Source of the DNA: Siphonodentalium dalli
Lineage: Eukaryota > Mollusca > Scaphopoda > Gadilida > Siphonodentaliidae
Direction of reading: 5' to 3'
NCBI GenBank assembly: GCA_032622095.1
Contig: CP136064.1
Span: 129,693,605 to 129,757,604, forward strand
Length of the DNA stretch: 64,000 nucleotides
A program made the position numbers and the translations under genes. Shown here piece by piece: positions 12,902-24,500 of the stretch. Below the pieces are notes generated by a model, which was given only the letters and a program-made list of their open reading frames with translations, searched no databases and was not told the DNA's origin. How positions within the stretch are numbered: the first letter of the stretch is position 1; each line of letters opens with the position of its first letter.

Positions 12902-14139
12902 AATTTTCTTTCCACATATCCGAATCTCGTATACAGTAAAGTTCAAAATTATACTAGAACGGATTCCAACAGATGATTATAAAATTTCTTAAGCTAACTT
13001 TCCAATTTGACATTTAAAAAAAATGGCGTTTCAAAATATATTTGACCTTTGACCTCTCGTACTCGAAGTCTGTGGCTGAAATTCTAATTCTGTGTTTATT
13101 CACTAGATAGAATCACTTATTGCCGACAAAATGGTATATATAACGTGTTAGCTGACATTACATATGTTGCATACATTCGAAATTACTAACCCTCCCCCAA
13201 CACTTAAGTAACATTTTTCGCTCTCACCAGGCATCATTCTATGTTAAATATCTCCCAAACGCCACGTTTCCTATTCGCAAGAAATTGGTTTCCGTAAACT
13301 ACATATAATTTGCCACAAAATGAGCAGAGTGGGTCTTTTGGTCAGAGTGACGACAATAAAACCTTATGGGCTCTCGGACTAATAGTTGTCAATAAAAGCT
13401 TGGACAAGTGACAGGCCAATTAATTATATGCCTACAGTGCGGATGCGCAAATTCTGAAGGCTCACCGAGGTGCCTGGACTTCTATTAGTTGGACTTGATT
13501 GTTATTATTGGGGGTTTAGAGGCAACAGTTAGTACCAGCGGACACAAATTTACGAACCCATGAAAAAGTCATAAAGGGCTGAAACACGAAAATTGATACC
13601 AACGAATTTAAAGCCATTCACAGTATTAGTTTGAAATGATGTTGACACCCCCACAGTGTTGGAGTTGGAAAATTTGGTCTACAAGGGTGGAGGGAGGGGA
13701 GGGGAATGTGCAATTCTATGATGGAAGCTCCTCTTTCCCTCCCTAAAAGACCCTTTAGCCACATCATTCCAGTCCGTTATACTGATAAGTGATCATTTTA
13801 TGAGAATTGCTTGATTATGGTACAATATTTTGATATTAAAGTTCTGAAAACTGAGAAAATAACTATTCAATATGCAACTCAAGCTCAGCCAAGATTGGGG
13901 GTACACATAACATACACCTTTGAGCTTGTGGAAAGCTACCATTTACTATAGCATCAATGTCAAGGAGAATTTGGGTGAACAACTAATATAGGGTTTAAAC
14001 ATCTGGGAAAGGGAAAAATTCCATGATTTTTCCTCAAGTTTTCCAGTTTTTAAAAATTTACCAAGACTTTGAAAGCATAACATTCCATCATTTTATCACA
14101 CAAAAGAAAAGCCAGCCTCACCATGGCAGGACATTTTAT
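12902..14139. other. gene-free stretch
   Basis: AT-rich sequence with no recognised exon, element end or tandem array. Confidence 0.4.
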
Positions 14140-14215
14140 GATGGCCTGATGTGCCATGCATCTTACCAACTGAACCACTGGTGCATACCACGAGAGGTGC
14201 CTGAATAAACTTCAG
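14140..14215 (-). repeat. possible tRNA-derived SINE head
   Basis: On the minus strand the sequence GTGGTTCAGTTGGTAAGATGC (from about 14182 down to 14160) closely resembles a tRNA D-arm with the RNA polymerase III A box. No convincing B box follows at tRNA spacing, so this is at best a diverged SINE and not a functional tRNA. Confidence 0.35.
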
Positions 14216-15250
14216 ACCAACCCTTGGTCTGAAAATTATCAATGACAACAGCATATAAAGCAACACTAAAGGTTAGTCTCAAAATTGTATGCAGGAGAAC
14301 ATTATCATAATCATTTACCCAACTTTACCTTAGATTCTGATTTAGCTTTATCCTCCCAAAATGTTTTCAATCTCCCATTCATAATTTACAGATCCATCTC
14401 ATTATATCCTTACATCCATCCTGATCAAACAAAAATCCAAAACAAAGAAGAAAAAATGAGCTATGAAATCCAGCTATGAATTCTTGATTTCAAATCACAA
14501 TTGCACCCAGGAACAATACTTCCTAACAACCTATTACACAATAACTGTGTTATAAATAACGAGAATATACGAGATTTACTGCTCCACCAACAGTAGAATT
14601 CTACCTCCTGTCATTATTAATTATACCTTCATCACTCAAGTGGTAGTAATGTATGATCAATTGGATTATCACATATATATATGTGTACATTTTTCTTTTG
14701 CAAAGTAGTTATATTTGTTTCAAGGATTAGGCTTGATATGTACATGTATATACATGAACAACCTAAAACACTCGCTCCGAAAATGATGTACACTCTGACC
14801 ATTCAATTACTAGAGCTGCAGCATATAGATAGATCTGAATAAGGCGCTGCCTCAGTATGATGTGCTTCTTGTTTTGTAGGGTGCATTGTCAAAGACTAAT
14901 TTCATACTGAAAAGGCCATGTTACGATCGGATTGGTATATTGAGATGTCTATCAACTTAAGTCAAGTCAAATCAATTAGTCACATGATAGTTGGTCCTGA
15001 TTTTCATCCAAGTCAGGGATCAAACTCATGACTTCTCCACCTAGCCCAGATTGTGATGGAGGTGTTTAATAAACCAGAGCAAATATAACCACCTCAAATA
15101 CAGGGGTTTTTCCGCTTATGGTTCACACTATTAATATCAATGAATATATACAAAACAAGGAATATTATAAACTATAGAGACCATCAGATTGGCAATAGCT
15201 ACTGGCAATTGGCAACTGGCAACAGTTCAAAAGCTTCCAAAGAAAACTTT
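14216..15250. other. gene-free stretch
   Basis: No exon was recognised. Around 15010-15050 the minus strand contains GAGTTTGATCCCTGAC, a weak B-box-like word that may mark another old SINE. Confidence 0.4.
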
Positions 15251-15360
15251 CATTTATATATGGTGTTAGTATTCTTTGGTGGGTGGCTTCCTCTTCAAGG
15301 TCTGATCAGACTTTGAAGAGGAAGCCACCCACCAAAGAATTCTATCACCAGATATAAATG
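15251..15360. repeat. 110 bp palindrome (MITE-like hairpin)
   Basis: CATTTATAT-TGGTG at the left end mirrors the right end, and the core CTTTGGTGGGTGGCTTCCTC pairs with GAGGAAGCCACCCACCAAAG around a centre at TCTGATCAGA. The whole unit would fold as one ~50 bp stem. Confidence 0.75.
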
Positions 15361-15975
15361 GTAGAATCATTGTTGTCAAAGGAGGAATGTTACCATAAAT
15401 TTAAAAAAACTCAATCATACTACTCTATTAACTGTAAAAAATGAACACTCTACTTCAGAGGATTTTGAACCAAGCATTGATTCTCAGAATGTTATAACAA
15501 CACTTGAGTTATACAGGTATTCTACAAAAACAATGTAGAGAGTCAACATTTGTTGCACTCACAAGACACAATGCTGTTGTGTCAGAAGATGAGATATTCT
15601 ACATGTGTTTCAGAATCTTAATTGAACTTTTTTTCCTCACATAAGCACCTCCTATGGCACTAATCCAAATTATTTATAATATGTTCCTTCGCTAAAATGG
15701 TGCTCAAGCATTTTGTGTGGGTTGGAAGTGTAACACTCTGCTCATTATATATATAAATAGGCCAACTGGTAATCCACACTTTTTGGCAGATAAATGCAGT
15801 CGATTTTGAAGAAAATTCAAATAACTAAATATACATGTATATAGGAGGTACGGCACAACAGCAATGTTTACTTCTAAATATACACGTTTGGACAATGTGA
15901 AGGTTTTAACATCACAAGTTGCTATATACCAACATATAAGATATGAGACTGCTGAAGAGCCCAAATGGAGAGAGA
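15361..15975. other. gene-free stretch
   Basis: AT-rich, with no recognised exon or element. Confidence 0.4.
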
Positions 15976-16425
15976 TGAGAATACTGTACACACACCACAA
16001 ATTTGAGTGTACACAAAGCACAAACAGAGCCATATCAAGGCATCCTCCATCAAACACTATTCACACACCACAAACTGAGTGTACACAAAGCACAAACAGA
16101 GCCATTTGATACACCACAAACCGAGTGCACATAAAACACAAACAGAGTGATATCAATGCACCCTCCATCAAATACTATTCACACATCACAAACAGAGTTT
16201 ACACAATGCACAAACAGAGCCATGTGAAGGCACCCTCCATCAAATGCTATTCACACAGCACAAACTGAGTTTACACAATGCACAAACAGAGCTATGTGAA
16301 GGCACCCTCCATCAAACGCTATTCACACATCACAAACAGAGTGTAAACAACACACAAACAGAGCCACGTGTGAATGCACCCTCCATCAAATACTATTCAC
16401 ACATCACAAACCGAGTGTACACATC
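15976..16425. repeat. minisatellite of ~65-70 bp units
   Basis: About six imperfect copies of a unit made of CACACA(C/T)CACAAAC-GAGT, TACACAA-GCACAAACAGAG and CACCCTCCATCAAA-CTATT. One unit (near 16090-16150) has a partial internal deletion. Open frames through it are repeat products. Confidence 0.85.
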
Positions 16426-16904
16426 TGAATCAACAATCACCAATGAACAGGGACATATTAATACAGCGACCAGCCTTAATAGGTTGCACTTCTCCCTGTT
16501 TGGTTATTAGCATTATGTGACACAAAATCCCATTTATAACACCATTATATTGAGTAAGAACACCACAATAATCATTAAATATACTTGAAATATGCTGTTG
16601 TGGATATATGCATACTGATATATGAGAGAAGTGACTTCTCGCTGTTGACTAAATTAGGGAGAAGTGGCACATTTTAGAGAGAAGATGTCTCCCAAGTCAC
16701 CCTCTAGGCTGGTCCCTATATTAATATGAAAAGACAGGCAGGTGTCCCCCTCCCCCATGGAGGCACATTCAAAACTTAGCACTATTAAAGCTGGACATGA
16801 ATTGCTAATTTTTTAAGATACAAGTAACACAACATCTTAGTTTAAAAACAAGTTAACAACAACCTATCGCAAATCAAGTTTATATGATGGCTATCATCCC
16901 CAGA

Positions 16905-17027
16905 CAGCCTTCATAATTGGCTACGGCAATCAGCATTGCCGAAGCAATTTGCTGAAGCAAACTGGGCCACGGCATACTATTGCCGTAGCGGATTGCCGAA
17001 GCAAAACAATCTGAATTAAGAGGGCTG
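16905..17027. repeat. small MITE, copy 1 of 2
   Basis: 123 bp with ends CAGCCTTCATAATTG and AATTAAGAGGGCTG. It is the same family as 17949-18072: both contain GGCAATCAG-ATTGCCGAAG, CTGAAGCAAA and TTGCCGTAGC in the same order. The inside is rich in short inverted words (GCAATC, TGCCG). Confidence 0.7.
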
Positions 17028-17948
17028 GCCAGACAACCCAGACATCCAGAAAATAAAAATTGGTGTGGATATCTTATATCCAACAAGGACAATAATTCAT
17101 GCAAAAATTGTCCAACCGTCCCAATATTCTAAATCACCCTGTGATTTCTTATGATGAATCCACATTCAGAAATGAAAAAAATTGGTGTATTCTAAGTCCA
17201 AGCATAATTTGAATTTTGAACTTGAGATGTGTTTTCGCGTGATTAAACCACATGCTATGTTTTGAGTCAATTGAAAAATTAATATAAAAGTTATCATCTG
17301 GAAACCAAAAAATTTTGATGATGGACAGACACACAAGACACAAGGACAGACTGATTACATAATACGACCGTTTCGTAATGGCTGTATAACAAATATTAGG
17401 TACATTATGCAAGGTGCTATCATATTGTTGAGGAACCCGGAACTTTGGAGATTTGGGATGATGATAATTTAACTCGATGAGATACTCAGTTGTATGAGCG
17501 TACGGGGAATAAATTGGGTTTCTTGATGTTACTGGGGAGAGACATATGGAGTGGATGGATTTCTTAGGATGGCTTCCAATAAAAACAAAATTTCCCCCCA
17601 AAATAATGATGGTATTTACACTCAAGTCCTAAAAGACCGTCTAAATTGGCAAAACATATCTCATCTCACAGTTAGGATGGAATTTGATGGGATCATGTCA
17701 ATTTCTGACGCTTAGTTTTTAAGTTTTTTTAAAGTAATAGAGATCAGTGAATTGACTGCATTTTGGTTCACAAGCACCCAGTCTTCAAGGACAACACACT
17801 TGTTGTTAGCATGGGATATCTGTTTTGTTCATTTCATTTGTTTAGAAGCGAGGTTTAAGGGTAACAATAATGCATATTTTAGACTAAAATATCAAAATTA
17901 CTCGTACACACCTGATATAAAGATAACCATAAAATATTATCATATCTT
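17028..17948. other. gene-free stretch with one long but unconvincing open frame
   Basis: A 158-codon minus-strand frame covers 17149-17625. Part of it reads a repeat phrase (ATCATC-GGAAACCA, then ACAGACTGATTACATAA) found again near 30880, 58020 and 63590, so it is explained by repeat content. No splice context supports it. Confidence 0.4.
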
Positions 17949-18072
17949 CAGCCCTCATAATTGACTATGGCAATCAGGAATGCCGAAGTCATTTTACTGA
18001 AGCAAATTGGGTCATGGCAAAGGGTTGCCGTAGCAGATTGACGAAGCCAAACATTCTGAATTAAGAGGGCTG
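17949..18072. repeat. small MITE, copy 2 of 2
   Basis: 124 bp, ends CAGCCCTCATAATTG and AATTAAGAGGGCTG, a clean ~14 bp inverted terminal repeat. It is colinear with 16905-17027 at roughly 80% identity by eye. Target duplications could not be fixed. Confidence 0.75.
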
Positions 18073-19813
18073 CAGTTAATTTCCATGATAAATACTCCAA
18101 CATAGTGTAAAAAAGATTTGTCCCTGAGGTAAGGTAGAGGTGCTTCAATTCACACCTCTTAAAAACAATTACTAGTTTTCTGAAACATTTCCTATCAAAA
18201 AGAATAAATATGAACTAGAAAACCAATGAGTGTACTACATAACAGTATCTGGTTTCAATATTTATTTCTTGCGATTTTATATAACAGTATTCACAACTAG
18301 ACATCTTAATTACATCTCAGAAATAATTCTGCTCAAAACATGTAATCTATTAAAAACATTAAATTTCCAGCTTGGAGGAACAGAAATTTTTGTGAGGTTG
18401 GAAAATTTGGCCGCCTCAGCACCACTTTAAAATCTTAACTAGAGGTGTGACTGTCCCAATGGGACTAAGGATACCCCCCGTGTATTTAAAATACTAAGAT
18501 GTTTCCCATGTCAGTAAACATTTAGTTAAAATAATAAAATAACAGTTCCCATTGCAGGTGCACAACCCTAACCCTAATCTTAAAGACATGTTATGTACCG
18601 TACTAGTTCGGGTGCGTGAAACTGATAAATTAGTACGCAGGCGCTATGCCAACCTGGGGAATGTAGCATTCTACTAACATCGCCCAAAATCTCAAAGAAA
18701 GCGACCATACAACTACATAGAAAACACCATCTAAACTACGCTCAATTGTAATTGTAATACGATCCTGCCTAACTATGCTTAAAAGCCATGTCCTGATTGG
18801 CCAGTGGCCCGAGTTACCATGGCTATCTCGTTCCAGTTTTGTGGTATAATTCTACTTTTTCCAATTGTACCACGAAAAAAATTGGTTTATTCAGATCGCC
18901 GCACGCGACTTTTCCCGTCTTTTCTAACTCCGCGCAAACGGGGCATCAACTGAGTACACCCGCACCCGTAACCCTTTGAATTTTGCTACATCTTGACAAT
19001 CTTGCGAATTTTCTAGCGATTTGTCGCTTGAAACCAGTTTGGTTGCCAATGAATATGGTCCAAATGATGTTATGGTATATTGATATATGTTACGACCAAA
19101 GAATGTTACTTAATAAGTATATTAAATGACAAAATAAATCCATGGGGCCGGGCTGTGCATTCATCGATTCGAATCTCGATCATATTCGATATTTCGGAAT
19201 CAAGTTGAAAATGAAAGCGTTTGTTCACCAGCACAGAAGGGGAATAAGATTAGTTTAGTAAACTAGATCACTTAGATCGCTGTGTGTAATGAAAATGGTC
19301 CATGGTCGATGATCATATTCATGTTGTCCCAACAACGTTCAACACAGAAATGACCGCAATCGTATTTCCTGTACAATTTAAATGAAAGGCACGGGCGCCA
19401 ATCACAACGATTATTTACGCAAACAAATTACCAGAGTTACTCCATGCAAAGAAATCGAGTACGCCCAATACGAATTACACCATGAAATGTTTTCTCACCT
19501 GAGACCGAAAAAGCGCAGTATTTCATTGACTATTCAGTCGAATTGTGACCATAAACTTTCAGTCGTATTACAAAACTTGACCATACACACCGATACACCG
19601 TGTATTTATTTCTTAAATATTTACATCTCGATTCGGGACGCAACAATCGCCGATAAACTAACGCAAATTATTTCGCCATCGATACTCATTGCATTTAATA
19701 AATATATATGGTGTAAATTTTGATTAATATTCATAAAAATAACTACTTTGAGCTAGATTATTCTCCATTTCTATTTGATCACCCAACTGGAGTGTTTCAC
19801 ATCACTTTAAACC
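18073..19813. other. gene-free stretch
   Basis: No recognised gene. The 113-codon plus-strand frame at 19382-19723 has no recognisable domain and no splice support. 18800-19000 is somewhat more GC-rich than its surroundings. Confidence 0.4.
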
Positions 19814-20130
19814 TATTGACCGAAAAATGTAGGAATAAAAGCTCGGACAAAACTATGCATGTTGTGAAAATGTTCTAAGTCCAAAAAGGGAATAACTCCA
19901 CAAAAAAAAAGTCGGACAGACATCATAATCGCAGGTGCACAGGTTCCAATGGTACTAAATATCAGTGCCAAGATTAAAAAATATTGACCTAAAAATGTAG
20001 GAATAAAAGCTCGGACAAAATTATGCATGTTGCAAAAAAAATTCTATGTCGAAAAAGGGGGATAACTCCACCAAAATAAGTCCGACAGACGTCATAATCG
20101 CAGGTGCACAGGTTCCCATGGTGAAGTATA
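19814..20130. repeat. two tandem ~169 bp degenerate units
   Basis: The copies start at 19814 and 19983. Both contain AAAAATGTAGGAATAAAAGC, TATGCATGTTG, a GTC(C/G)AAAAAGGG-ATAACTCC phrase and TCGCAGGTGCACAGGTTCC in order. A related pair lies at 35520-35870. The 'AAAGGG-ATAACTC' phrase links them to the larger unit family at 57.4-58.8 kb. Confidence 0.8.
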
Positions 20131-20817
20131 AAGAGGTTGGAATAAACAAGAATTGCTTCTCAGGAGTGAAAAAATTATGCCGTAAAGGAGAGCTATAAAC
20201 CACAGGAATATTAGTAAATTATGAACTTAGGCAGAAGAGCACTTTAAATAATACCTACAATGTATGTACCCTATAAACTAACATCTGTCCTACCATGACA
20301 TCATGCACTGTTGATTGAGCAAACATATCTGATACCTACTCCTTATTTATATCATAACATGCCTGGGAATTAATAGATTTGCACCACATCTTGGATCAGA
20401 ACACAGTTATACCAGTGAATATACCAACAGCAGGGATTGGAACTCAGAATTTACAAGTGAAGGTTTTATACAAGTTTAAAGTTGTGGATGGCCAGGGATA
20501 TATCTTACAAAATATTTGCACTTCCTATATTGTAAGAATTGGGAGGACCATAGTTGAAGCTTCATGTTGTATGTGCTTGAATATAAGAAACTACAATTCT
20601 GAATCTAACAGACAATTATGGTGTTCATACATAAGATTTATAGAGCCCCTTTAATTTTGAATACTTTTTGTGAAAATAGGTGGTAAATTCACATAGAATT
20701 GTTTATAGGATTGAACCTCACCCCCTCATATTTCTTACATTCTTTATTATTTTTTTCTTTCATTCTTTAAACAATGTTTATCATTATTTATTACATTGTC
20801 TATTATATATTTTGGGA
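20131..20817. other. gene-free stretch
   Basis: A 91-codon plus-strand frame at 20379-20654 has no recognised domain and no clear splice sites at its ends; nothing else is seen. Confidence 0.4.
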
Positions 20818-21310
20818 AATCTGTGTGTGTGTGTGTGTGTCTGTCTGTGTGTTCGCGATGGACTCGAAAACGGCCAAGCCGATTTCGATTAAACTTGGTA
20901 TGTGGGGTACTTTTGGCCGGGGAGTGGCATGGGCCTATTAATTTGCCGGTGCGACGTGGCCTTGACCTTGAAATTGGGTCATTTTAAGGTCAAACGACCG
21001 AGTATCACGGAATTTCGATGAAAATTAGTGTCAGGGGATACTTTCGTATGGGGAGTGGCGTAAGCCTATTTGTTTGCCCGTGCGACATGACCTTGACATC
21101 GGGTCAATTCAAGGTCGAATCGCGAAGTTTTATGGGATTTCGACGAAATTTGATACGTGGGGTTACTTTTGTCCACTGTGTGTTTTGGACGGGTCAAATC
21201 GTGACCCCACCTGACCTTGACCTTCAAAATGGACAATTCAAGGTCAAATCGCGCAATTCGCCGAAAAGCAGAGGGGAAACAGCCCGGACGAAGTCGGGCC
21301 CACCTGCTAG
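20818..21310 (+). mobile_element. Helitron-like element, 3' portion with hairpin and CTAG end
   Basis: The 3' end shows the classic Helitron layout: a GC-rich hairpin (GCCCGGACGAAGTCGGGC, 21282-21299), a short spacer, then CTAG (21307-21310) followed by T. Upstream are about three ~125 bp units, each with TGACCTTGA-like and TCAAGGTC-like words facing each other (near 20960, 21089 and 21213). The 5' side runs into a (GT)n tract at 20820-20840, and the true 5' terminus was not located. No Rep/helicase reading frame is present, so it is non-autonomous. Confidence 0.6.
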
Positions 21311-21311
21311 T

Positions 21312-21365
21312 CTTATATATGCGAGTCGACCATAAGGCGACCTATGGTCGACTCGCATATATAAG
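21312..21365. repeat. near-perfect palindrome abutting the Helitron-like end
   Basis: CTTATATATGCGAGTCGACC and TA are followed by an 8-nt loop (AGGCGACC or similar), then the exact complement. The stem is about 23 bp and begins one base after the CTAG end. Confidence 0.8.
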
Positions 21366-22212
21366 AGAATGCATTGGCACAGTGTTTTTGCAAAAATTCA
21401 GGAAGCTCCCATCATGAAAGGGTTAATAATTACATACATGCTATTAATTGAGTCAAACAGTGTATTGTTTGAATGTATAAATCAGGGTCTGAAGACCGAG
21501 AGTACACATATCATTGCTTTCGTTAGAAAATGTTATGCCTCAAAAATAAGAAAATCTGCATCTATGAGCTGTTATGGCTTTGGTACTAATTAACTTAGTC
21601 AGAGATTAGTCAATAGTAATTAGGAGATAGAGGATCCACATTTCTTAATGGTTCTATCCTGTTTACCAGAATCCTATCCTGTTTATAAGAGATTAACTAA
21701 ACCACAGCCTGTGGAGTCGAGATAGTGGTGCTGGTCCATCCAGACTATATGGACACTGGTGCAGTATGTTAGTACTTGAACATCTGACATGAGCAAAATA
21801 CTTGGTAAGGGCTAGGGTTGCCATAACTATGACTAGACCAGAATTTATTCTTTTAAAAGAAAACATAGCTAGCCTCTATTTACAAGCCATTTATGTTACA
21901 AATACCACTAATAAATGACCAAATTGGTTGGAATAACAGGCAATAGTTTGATTTCAGACTTTAAGATAAACATAGAACTGTTTAGGAATATCTACTCAAG
22001 TCATGTTTCAATCTCAACTTATCCCCCAAAACTAAGTCCCACAGCAATTCGAGTAAAAAATAATCTGTCCCATATGACAAAAATCCAGAATTTTGGAGCT
22101 AGACCAGGAGGTAACATGTTCTATAGCAGTCTGTGTAAACATAAGCTCAGTCATACAGACATACTGAGTCTATCTTAGTTTTGTAGAAATATCATTTCCT
22201 GGAAGCATGCAG
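21366..22212. other. gene-free stretch
   Basis: AT-rich, with no recognised feature before the candidate exon. Confidence 0.4.
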
Positions 22213-22370
22213 GCTTCCCCCAAATTATGTCACATTGCGTTACGTTAATCGCTTCGATTGGAACTTTTATCTTGGGGCTACTAAAAGTGAGGGTGTTCTG
22301 ATTGGTGCTACTGACGTGGAATCCCATGCTTCGGGAACACCTAAAAGTTCATGGGTTTTCAACTGGTGGA
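22213..22370 (+). CDS. candidate internal exon, unrecognised product
   Basis: This 158-bp stretch is open in one frame and bounded by a good acceptor (GCATGCAG before 22213) and a strong donor (GTAAGA at 22371). Its translation includes LPPNYVTLRYVNRFDWNFYL, then GATKSEG, and ends in a Trp-rich WVFNWW. The order PP-x-Y ... FDWxxYL faintly recalls the link between MBT repeats in L3MBTL/SFMBT-type chromatin proteins, but the residues that should follow (AP...F, MKLEAV) are absent, so this is not a call. Composition is more coding-like than any neighbour. No partner exon was found on the plus strand, and the ACGAGAGG element array starts 134 bp downstream. It could be a real exon with distant partners or a gene fragment carried by an element. 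Confidence 0.4.
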
Positions 22371-22503
22371 GTAAGATCTCTACGGGCATAGCCAGACATC
22401 AATCTACTCAGATCAATATTCATGGGTTGACATTTCACCTGTATACATGTATGTATTTGTTTAGCTAAACTATGGTCTTCAATGATTTTAATAACAAAAG
22501 TAA

Positions 22504-24500
22504 ACGAGAGGCCGATCACGATCGGCAGATGTTTAACCCATACCTTGGCGATAGCGATTAGCTATTTTTATAAATTTTATAAATCCTTACATCAACCTTT
22601 TCATGAGTGCTAAAGTTTCAACAATTCACACTTAATATAGTGATCATGTGAAAAATATTTAGTTATCACATTGTGTCAACAGGATTGGCGGAGGATGTTA
22701 ATATTTTTAAGCAAATAAACCAAATGACCCTCACTATGCAGGTTAGGGGTGTGTTCTTGTCAACTATGCCAAGAACTACATGTATAAACATAGTCAATGG
22801 AAATATTTGAGTTATCAAATCGGATAGAATAGGGTTAATCTTACCCAAACTAATGAACTGATAAACACAAAATAGTCTATACAAAGCATGTCATTGGATT
22901 TAGAAACCCATACAATAAGTCAGTCTCAAGAATACCAGCACCATTAATATTACCCTGGAGCCCAAATGCAACTGAGGGAATTTCAAAATAAGACATTTCC
23001 TCTAATGATGAATATATAATTGGTGATTTATTGAAACCCTTACTGAACCTGGATCAAAGTGAAAGGGATAATATTATATCTGTCAATCGCATAATATGTG
23101 TCTATGGAATGGTTTAATTTTAATCCCAAATCCATGCAAATCAAAAGTGGATCACCATCAACCTGGACATAATATAGGAGAATGATCAAACAAAAAGCTT
23201 CAAAACCATATGATGTGTGGAGAGGGTTAATCATTTGCAATGACATCACATCATGGAACTGAGGAATGTGTGGATTAATTTTTGTCTAAGATAAGACAAC
23301 AGTGTATGTAGACAACAATGTCTGTAAAACATCCCTACAAATTAAGTAACAATGGACTATTCCAATTTAATATTTTAGAATAGGTGTCCTATAGTGTTTA
23401 CATAAACTTTAGTAATGAACCTGTTTCAGCAAAGGGGTTAACTTAATATTGCACAGAAAACAGCACTCCACCAGATAGCCATCAATCAATTTGACATTAA
23501 TATGATAACAAATCCTGCCAGCCAGGAGTACCACTATCAGGCTTTATAGCATGTCCATAGACATAGTGATAATTAACTCATTTCAATAACACATGGTCGG
23601 CCAGATATGTTCTCTTAAAATTCCCAGCAGTAATTATTTGAATTATAAAGGGTCATAACTCTGTTAAAATATATCGGATCAAACCCATATTCGAACTCGA
23701 TCTGTATTTAGGGGTGATAAATTCATATACCAAATTTGGTGCTGATCAGATGAAAAATGTTTTGAGTCATAGCAGCTTGGGTGAATTCTAAGTAAACATA
23801 AGAGTGAAAAGGGTTAATTAAACAATACCAAAAACCATACATACTAAGAACGTGCTAAGAAAAACCTAGGTAAGAAATATGAGGCAGATCAGAAGAAATA
23901 TGTTCAACTTATTGCATTGGATAGCATGTGTGTAAAGGGTTAATTATTTTCTAAACCGATCAACCAATCAATACCAAAAACTATACAGATGAGGGGCATG
24001 TCATCATAAACCTACATATCAAATATGAACACAATCGGACAAAATATACTTTGGTTATAGCATCGGATTTTTGTTTTTTTAATTTTATTTTCGAAAAAGG
24101 GTCATAACTCCTTTAAAATAAATCGGATCAAACCCATATTCGAACTCGATCTGTATTTTGGGCTCTGAAACTCGCATACCAAATTTGGTTCCAATCAGAT
24201 ACAAAATGTTTGAGTTATGGCAGAATGCGTTAATTCTAAGTTGAAAAAGGGCCATAACTCTGTAACAAAATCTCGGATCAAACCCAAATTCGAACTCGAT
24301 CTGTATTTTAGGCTGAGAAACCCATATACAAAATTTGGTTTCGATCGGATAGAAAATGTTTGAGTTATCGCATTACTCGTAAAGTGTCTACGGACAGACA
24401 GACGGACAGACAGACAGACGGACAGACGGACCAACGACGAGTGGTCAATCCGGGCAACGACACTATGTTTACCATACTATGGTATGGGTAAACATAAAAA
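22504..24500 (+). mobile_element. ACGAGAGG-family element, copy E1
   Basis: It starts ACGAGAGGCCGATCACGATC with a perfect 7-bp-stem hairpin (GCCGATC-AC-GATCGGC, 22511-22526) and ATGTTTAACCCATACC. It ends in GACAGACGG tracts, GGTATGGGTAAACAT and an A-rich tail. The word ATGTTTAACCCATACC near the start is almost the inverse of the end word. The interior has blocks shared with the other copies (TCACATTGTGTCAACAGGAT, CAAATAAACCAAATGACCCT) and 2-3 'GGGTCATAACTC' units near the 3' end. No protein was recognised. The next copy follows directly. Confidence 0.75.

Noticed and set aside
14154-14182. Functional tRNA gene on the minus strand
   Set aside because: Only the D-arm/A-box word is present; no anticodon stem, T-arm or acceptor stem can be drawn.
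17149-17625. 158-codon minus-strand frame
   Set aside because: AT-driven composition, includes dispersed repeat phrases, and has no splice or domain support.
19382-19723. 113-codon plus-strand frame
   Set aside because: No domain, no splice context, and not distinguishable from chance in AT-rich DNA.
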